This document shows positions 10,941 through 13,769 of a stretch of 13,769 nucleotides of DNA, one piece after another. The stretch's first letter is position 1. Every line of letters starts with the position of its first letter. Both the position numbers and the translations under genes were made by a program. Origin of the DNA: Prochlorothrix sp035286285 (GTDB taxonomy: Bacteria; Cyanobacteriota; Cyanobacteriia; Prochlorotrichales; Prochlorotrichaceae); the NCBI GenBank assembly GCA_035286285.1, contig JAYKJG010000257.1:1-13769 (forward strand), read 5' to 3'. Below the pieces are notes generated by a model. The model worked only from the letters and a program-made list of their open reading frames with translations. It ran no database searches and was not told where the DNA came from.

Positions 10941-13769
10941 GTGAAATTTCCCCACCGTCTGCTGCTCCTCTCCCTCACCGCCGGTTTCCTGGGCCTTTTT
11001 CCCCTCACCTTGCCCCCCCTCACTGCCCCTAGCCCCGCCCAAACCGCTCCCCAAGGGACCGGCGAAGCAGAGCCGGAGACAGGAACCGACAGTGACCCAG
11101 AGACAGCGGAAAGTGATGAAGAAGCCTCGGATGACCCTGCCGCATCCCCTGAAAGCGCCGCTAGCGGCCTCAAACCCTTTGAGGATGTCATTGAGGATCT
11201 CAAACGCACCGAAGGACTGTTTACCCTCTACCAAGACCTAGAGGAAGGCAAGGTGTTAGTCGAGGTGCGGCCCGACCAGTTAAACCACCACTATCTCTTT
11301 TCTGCGGCCATTAATGCCGGAATTGGAGAATTTGGTCTCTATCGCGGCATTCCCCTCCAGGAATTTGCCTTTACCTTCCGCCGCTTCAAAAATAATCTTC
11401 AAATCATCGTCCCCAACTCCCTCTTCCGGGACAGTCGCCCCCCCAACCAACGGGCCGACCAAGGCAGCCTTTTTAGCGATTCTGTGGTGTTTACGCTGCC
11501 GATTTTGAGCGAACGGGAAACCTTGAACACCGTGGTTGTTGATCTCTCGCCGCTGCTGCTCAATCCCAACCTGGGCTTTGGCTCCTTTTCTCTGCTGTCG
11601 ATCCTGGGTTATGGCGCGGATCCAACCCAATCCGCCGTCACCACAGCCCAATCTTTTCCAGAAAACCTGGAATTTGATATTGATTATCGCTTTACCGGGG
11701 CACCCGTTGACTTTTTCTTTGCCCTCAGCACCATTCCCGACCCCACCTCCTTTAACCTCGGCCTCCACTACAGCCTCTCTAAACTCCCCGTCCTGGATAC
11801 CTACCGCCCCCGCCTTGCCGATGAACGGGTGGGCTATTTCGTCACGGCTTACCAGGATTTGGCCAATAGCTTGGGCCGCGATCGCTTTGTGCGCTATATC
11901 AACCGCTGGCACCTGGAGAAAGCCGATCCTGAGGCGGAGTTGTCCCCCCCCAAGGAGCCGATCGTCTTTTGGCTGGATAAAGCCATGCCCGAAGCCTATC
12001 GCCAAGCTGCCACTGAGGGCGTGCTGATGTGGAATCAAGCCTTTGAGGCCATTGGCTTTAAGGAGGTGCTGCAAGTCAAGCAAATGCCGGAGGATGCCGA
12101 CTGGGATCCGGCAGATAGCCGCTATAACACCATTCGCTGGACCGACTCGATCGATGGCGGCTTTGCCCTGGCCATGCCCCGCACCAACCCCATTACCGGC
12201 CAAATTCTCGGTGCTGATATCCTGATGGATGCCAATATGCTGCGCTATGCCGGGAATGAGTTTAATGACTTAGCCAGCGATCCCCTCGGTAGCTCGATTC
12301 GCTGGGGCCAGATGACGGGACAGCCCAATATCTGCGATGCTCAGGTGGGATTGGCCTATTTTCGCAGTGCTGCGCTGCGGCAGTGGATTCAGAACCGCAA
12401 CCAATCGGTCACTGCCCAGCGCGACGATCGCTGCTTTTCCCTTGCGGCTAACCAACAGTTAGCCGTCGGTGCCATGGCGCTGTCCATGGGGCGCAACATT
12501 CTGCCCAGCAGCGGGGAAATGAGCGAGTATCTGCACCAGTTTGTGCGTAGTGTCATTGCCCATGAGGTGGGCCACACCCTCGGACTCCGCCACAACTTCC
12601 ATGCCAGCACCCTCCACGGCCCTGAGGAACTGCACAACCGGGAGCTAACGGAAGCGGAAGGGCTAGCAGGGTCAGTGATGGACTATTTACCGGTTAATTT
12701 AGCCCCGGACGACCTGGAGCAGGGGGAATATTTCCCCAGTCGCATTGGTCCCTATGATATGTGGGCGATCGCCTATGGCTACACGCCCCTAGAGCAGCTT
12801 ACCCCCCTGGAAGAGCGCAACCGCTTGCAGGACATTGCCCGCCTTGCCCCGGCCCCAGAACTGGACTACGGCACCGATGAAGATCTGTGGTCTGGGCTAG
12901 ATCCGACGGTGATGGTGTTTGATCTCAGTGACGATCCCCTCACCTATGGGCTGTGGCAAATGGATATTGTCGAAGGTCTCTGGGACAAGCTCGACAAGCG
13001 TTTTCCCTCCCAGGGTCGCAGTTTCACCGAAGCCCGCCCCATTTTCGACCAGTTGCTCAACCATTATTTCTATAACGCCTCCATTCTTAGCAACTACATC
13101 GGCGGTCGTTCCTTGAACCGGTACCTCGGTGGGGATGCCCCCGATCGCCGCCCCTTTGAACCCATCCCCGCCCCTACCCAACGCCAAGCCCTTGAAATTC
13201 TCGAAGATCGCGTTCTTAGCCCGGAATCGTTCCAGCTTCCCCCCGATCTGCCCAGTAAGCTCGGTTCCTCCCGCTGGTTCCATCAGGGGGCTTTTCCTGA
13301 CCTCCTGACGGTGGAGTATCCCTTGGCCGATCGGATTCTCTTGAACCAAAGCTTTATTTTGGGGAATCTCTTGGTGTCCGATCGCCTTGCCCGCCTCCGG
13401 GATGCCGAGCTAATCTATCCCGGCCAGGATGCCCTCACTCTGGGGGAACTGTTTGAGTCCCTCCAAACCAGCATTTGGGAGGAGCCACTGGCGGCTTTGG
13501 ATGGGGACATTCCCCTGCTTCAGCGGCGCTTACAGAACCAATACCTCAGCTTTATGGTGGGAATCATCGATCCCAATGCCCTCAGTACTGCAACCACCCT
13601 CCCCGACATTATTGCGTGGGTTTTCACCTACGATGCCCCCGCAGAGGCCCGCACCCTCGCCCGCTACCAGTTGCAACAGTTGGATGCTGATCTGGCTAAA
13701 GCCTTGGGGGATGGCGATCTGTCCTTGGAAACGCGGACTCATTTGGAGGGCAGCCGCGATCGCATCCGC
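10941..13769 (+). CDS. Secreted zinc-dependent metalloprotease (DUF5117/DUF4953 type), C-terminus missing
   Basis: At least 943 codons are open to the right edge. From GTG 10941 the protein begins with a signal peptide (VKFPHRLLLLSLTAGFLG, likely cut near SPA-Q at 33/34), then an acidic, disordered stretch (about 40-75). A domain of the DUF5117 type follows (about 85-300: GLFTLYQDLEEGKVLVEV, HHYLFSAAINAGIG, FRRFKNNLQIIVPNSLFR). The metzincin-like zinc site HEVGHTLGLRHN has H541, E542, H545 and H551, with a Met-turn SVMDYLP (M580). GPYDMWAIAYGY next to it is typical of the DUF4953 family. It should act in the periplasm or outside the cell; its substrate is unknown. In-frame starts at ATG 10806, TTG 10911 and GTG 10917 are alternatives; 10941 is chosen because only it puts the signal peptide at the N-terminus. 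Confidence 0.88.
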   Translation, partial: MKFPHRLLLLSLTAGFLGLFPLTLPPLTAPSPAQTAPQGTGEAEPETGTDSDPETAESDEEASDDPAASPESAASGLKPFEDVIEDLKRTEGLFTLYQDLEEGKVLVEVRPDQLNHHYLFSAAINAGIGEFGLYRGIPLQEFAFTFRRFKNNLQIIVPNSLFRDSRPPNQRADQGSLFSDSVVFTLPILSERETLNTVVVDLSPLLLNPNLGFGSFSLLSILGYGADPTQSAVTTAQSFPENLEFDIDYRFTGAPVDFFFALSTIPDPTSFNLGLHYSLSKLPVLDTYRPRLADERVGYFVTAYQDLANSLGRDRFVRYINRWHLEKADPEAELSPPKEPIVFWLDKAMPEAYRQAATEGVLMWNQAFEAIGFKEVLQVKQMPEDADWDPADSRYNTIRWTDSIDGGFALAMPRTNPITGQILGADILMDANMLRYAGNEFNDLASDPLGSSIRWGQMTGQPNICDAQVGLAYFRSAALRQWIQNRNQSVTAQRDDRCFSLAANQQLAVGAMALSMGRNILPSSGEMSEYLHQFVRSVIAHEVGHTLGLRHNFHASTLHGPEELHNRELTEAEGLAGSVMDYLPVNLAPDDLEQGEYFPSRIGPYDMWAIAYGYTPLEQLTPLEERNRLQDIARLAPAPELDYGTDEDLWSGLDPTVMVFDLSDDPLTYGLWQMDIVEGLWDKLDKRFPSQGRSFTEARPIFDQLLNHYFYNASILSNYIGGRSLNRYLGGDAPDRRPFEPIPAPTQRQALEILEDRVLSPESFQLPPDLPSKLGSSRWFHQGAFPDLLTVEYPLADRILLNQSFILGNLLVSDRLARLRDAELIYPGQDALTLGELFESLQTSIWEEPLAALDGDIPLLQRRLQNQYLSFMVGIIDPNALSTATTLPDIIAWVFTYDAPAEARTLARYQLQQLDADLAKALGDGDLSLETRTHLEGSRDRIR

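Noticed and set aside
10841..11032. 63-codon frame starting GTG within AGGAGGTG
   Set aside because: The GTG is part of the Shine-Dalgarno itself, so spacing is impossible, and the frame is a shadow of the metalloprotease signal peptide region.
11280..12203. 307-codon open frame on the minus strand
   Set aside because: It is antisense to the metalloprotease, whose plus frame continues through it with a conserved DUF5117-type region. High GC makes long shadow frames common; the Gly/Ile-rich product shows no domain.
12897..13349. 150-codon open frame on the minus strand
   Set aside because: It is antisense to the same metalloprotease and has no ribosome site or recognisable motif.

Overview
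The window looks like cyanobacterial chromosome, on three grounds. It is GC-rich and carries the HIP1 core CGATCG dozens of times, with several full GCGATCGC sites (near 5325, 10764, 11879, 12767 and 13755). The gene content (pentapeptide-HNH fusion, bestrophin-type channel, stand-alone RnfD-like protein, long membrane-anchored WD40 protein) is also typical of that phylum. I cannot name a genus from the sequence alone; a filamentous Leptolyngbya- or Prochlorothrix-like organism would fit, but that is a guess.

Layout. The left edge (1-277, minus) is the N-terminal 92 codons of a minimal MNT nucleotidyltransferase that runs off the window. A 325-base gap with nothing recognisable precedes a small plus-strand gene of unknown function (603-857). 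It converges on a minus-strand HAD hydrolase (982-1674). From there to 9671 every gene is on the minus strand. In transcription order, right to left, they are: bestrophin channel (8700-9671) and thiL (7505-8695), 4 nt apart; WD40 protein (5412-7397) and SemiSWEET transporter (5161-5415), overlapping by ATGA; pentapeptide-HNH protein (3540-4811); glyA (2039-3322); and the HAD hydrolase. After a divergent promoter region (9672-9864), two plus-strand genes follow: an RnfD/NqrB-like membrane protein (9865-10809) and a large secreted zinc metalloprotease (10941 to the right edge, incomplete).

The gaps between the minus-strand genes are the less ordinary part. Two short MITE-like elements (1706-1804 and 4877-5029) share the terminal repeat GTGCATTTCACTTTGG, and each sits between 10-bp direct repeats that look like target-site duplications. 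A third, decayed relative (1894-2040) shares the palindromic core of the 4877-5029 copy and ends on the glyA stop codon. Next to the second element is a five-unit 11-bp tandem array (5046-5100). A possible structured leader lies ahead of glyA (3351-3425), and a perfect 17-bp palindrome (9779-9795) lies in the divergent promoter region.

How the genes relate. Most are housekeeping or accessory genes without one shared pathway: one-carbon metabolism (glyA), thiamine diphosphate synthesis (thiL), ion and sugar transport (bestrophin, SemiSWEET), phosphatase-type activity (HAD), and an envelope redox/protease pair. The tightest physical couplings are WD40-SemiSWEET and bestrophin-thiL. I found no defence island, CRISPR array, rRNA or tRNA. 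The only hint of a toxin-antitoxin system is the truncated MNT gene, whose usual HEPN partner would lie outside the window. I do not see a complete novel system here; the best leads are the repeat family, the 11-bp array and the WD40-SemiSWEET pair.
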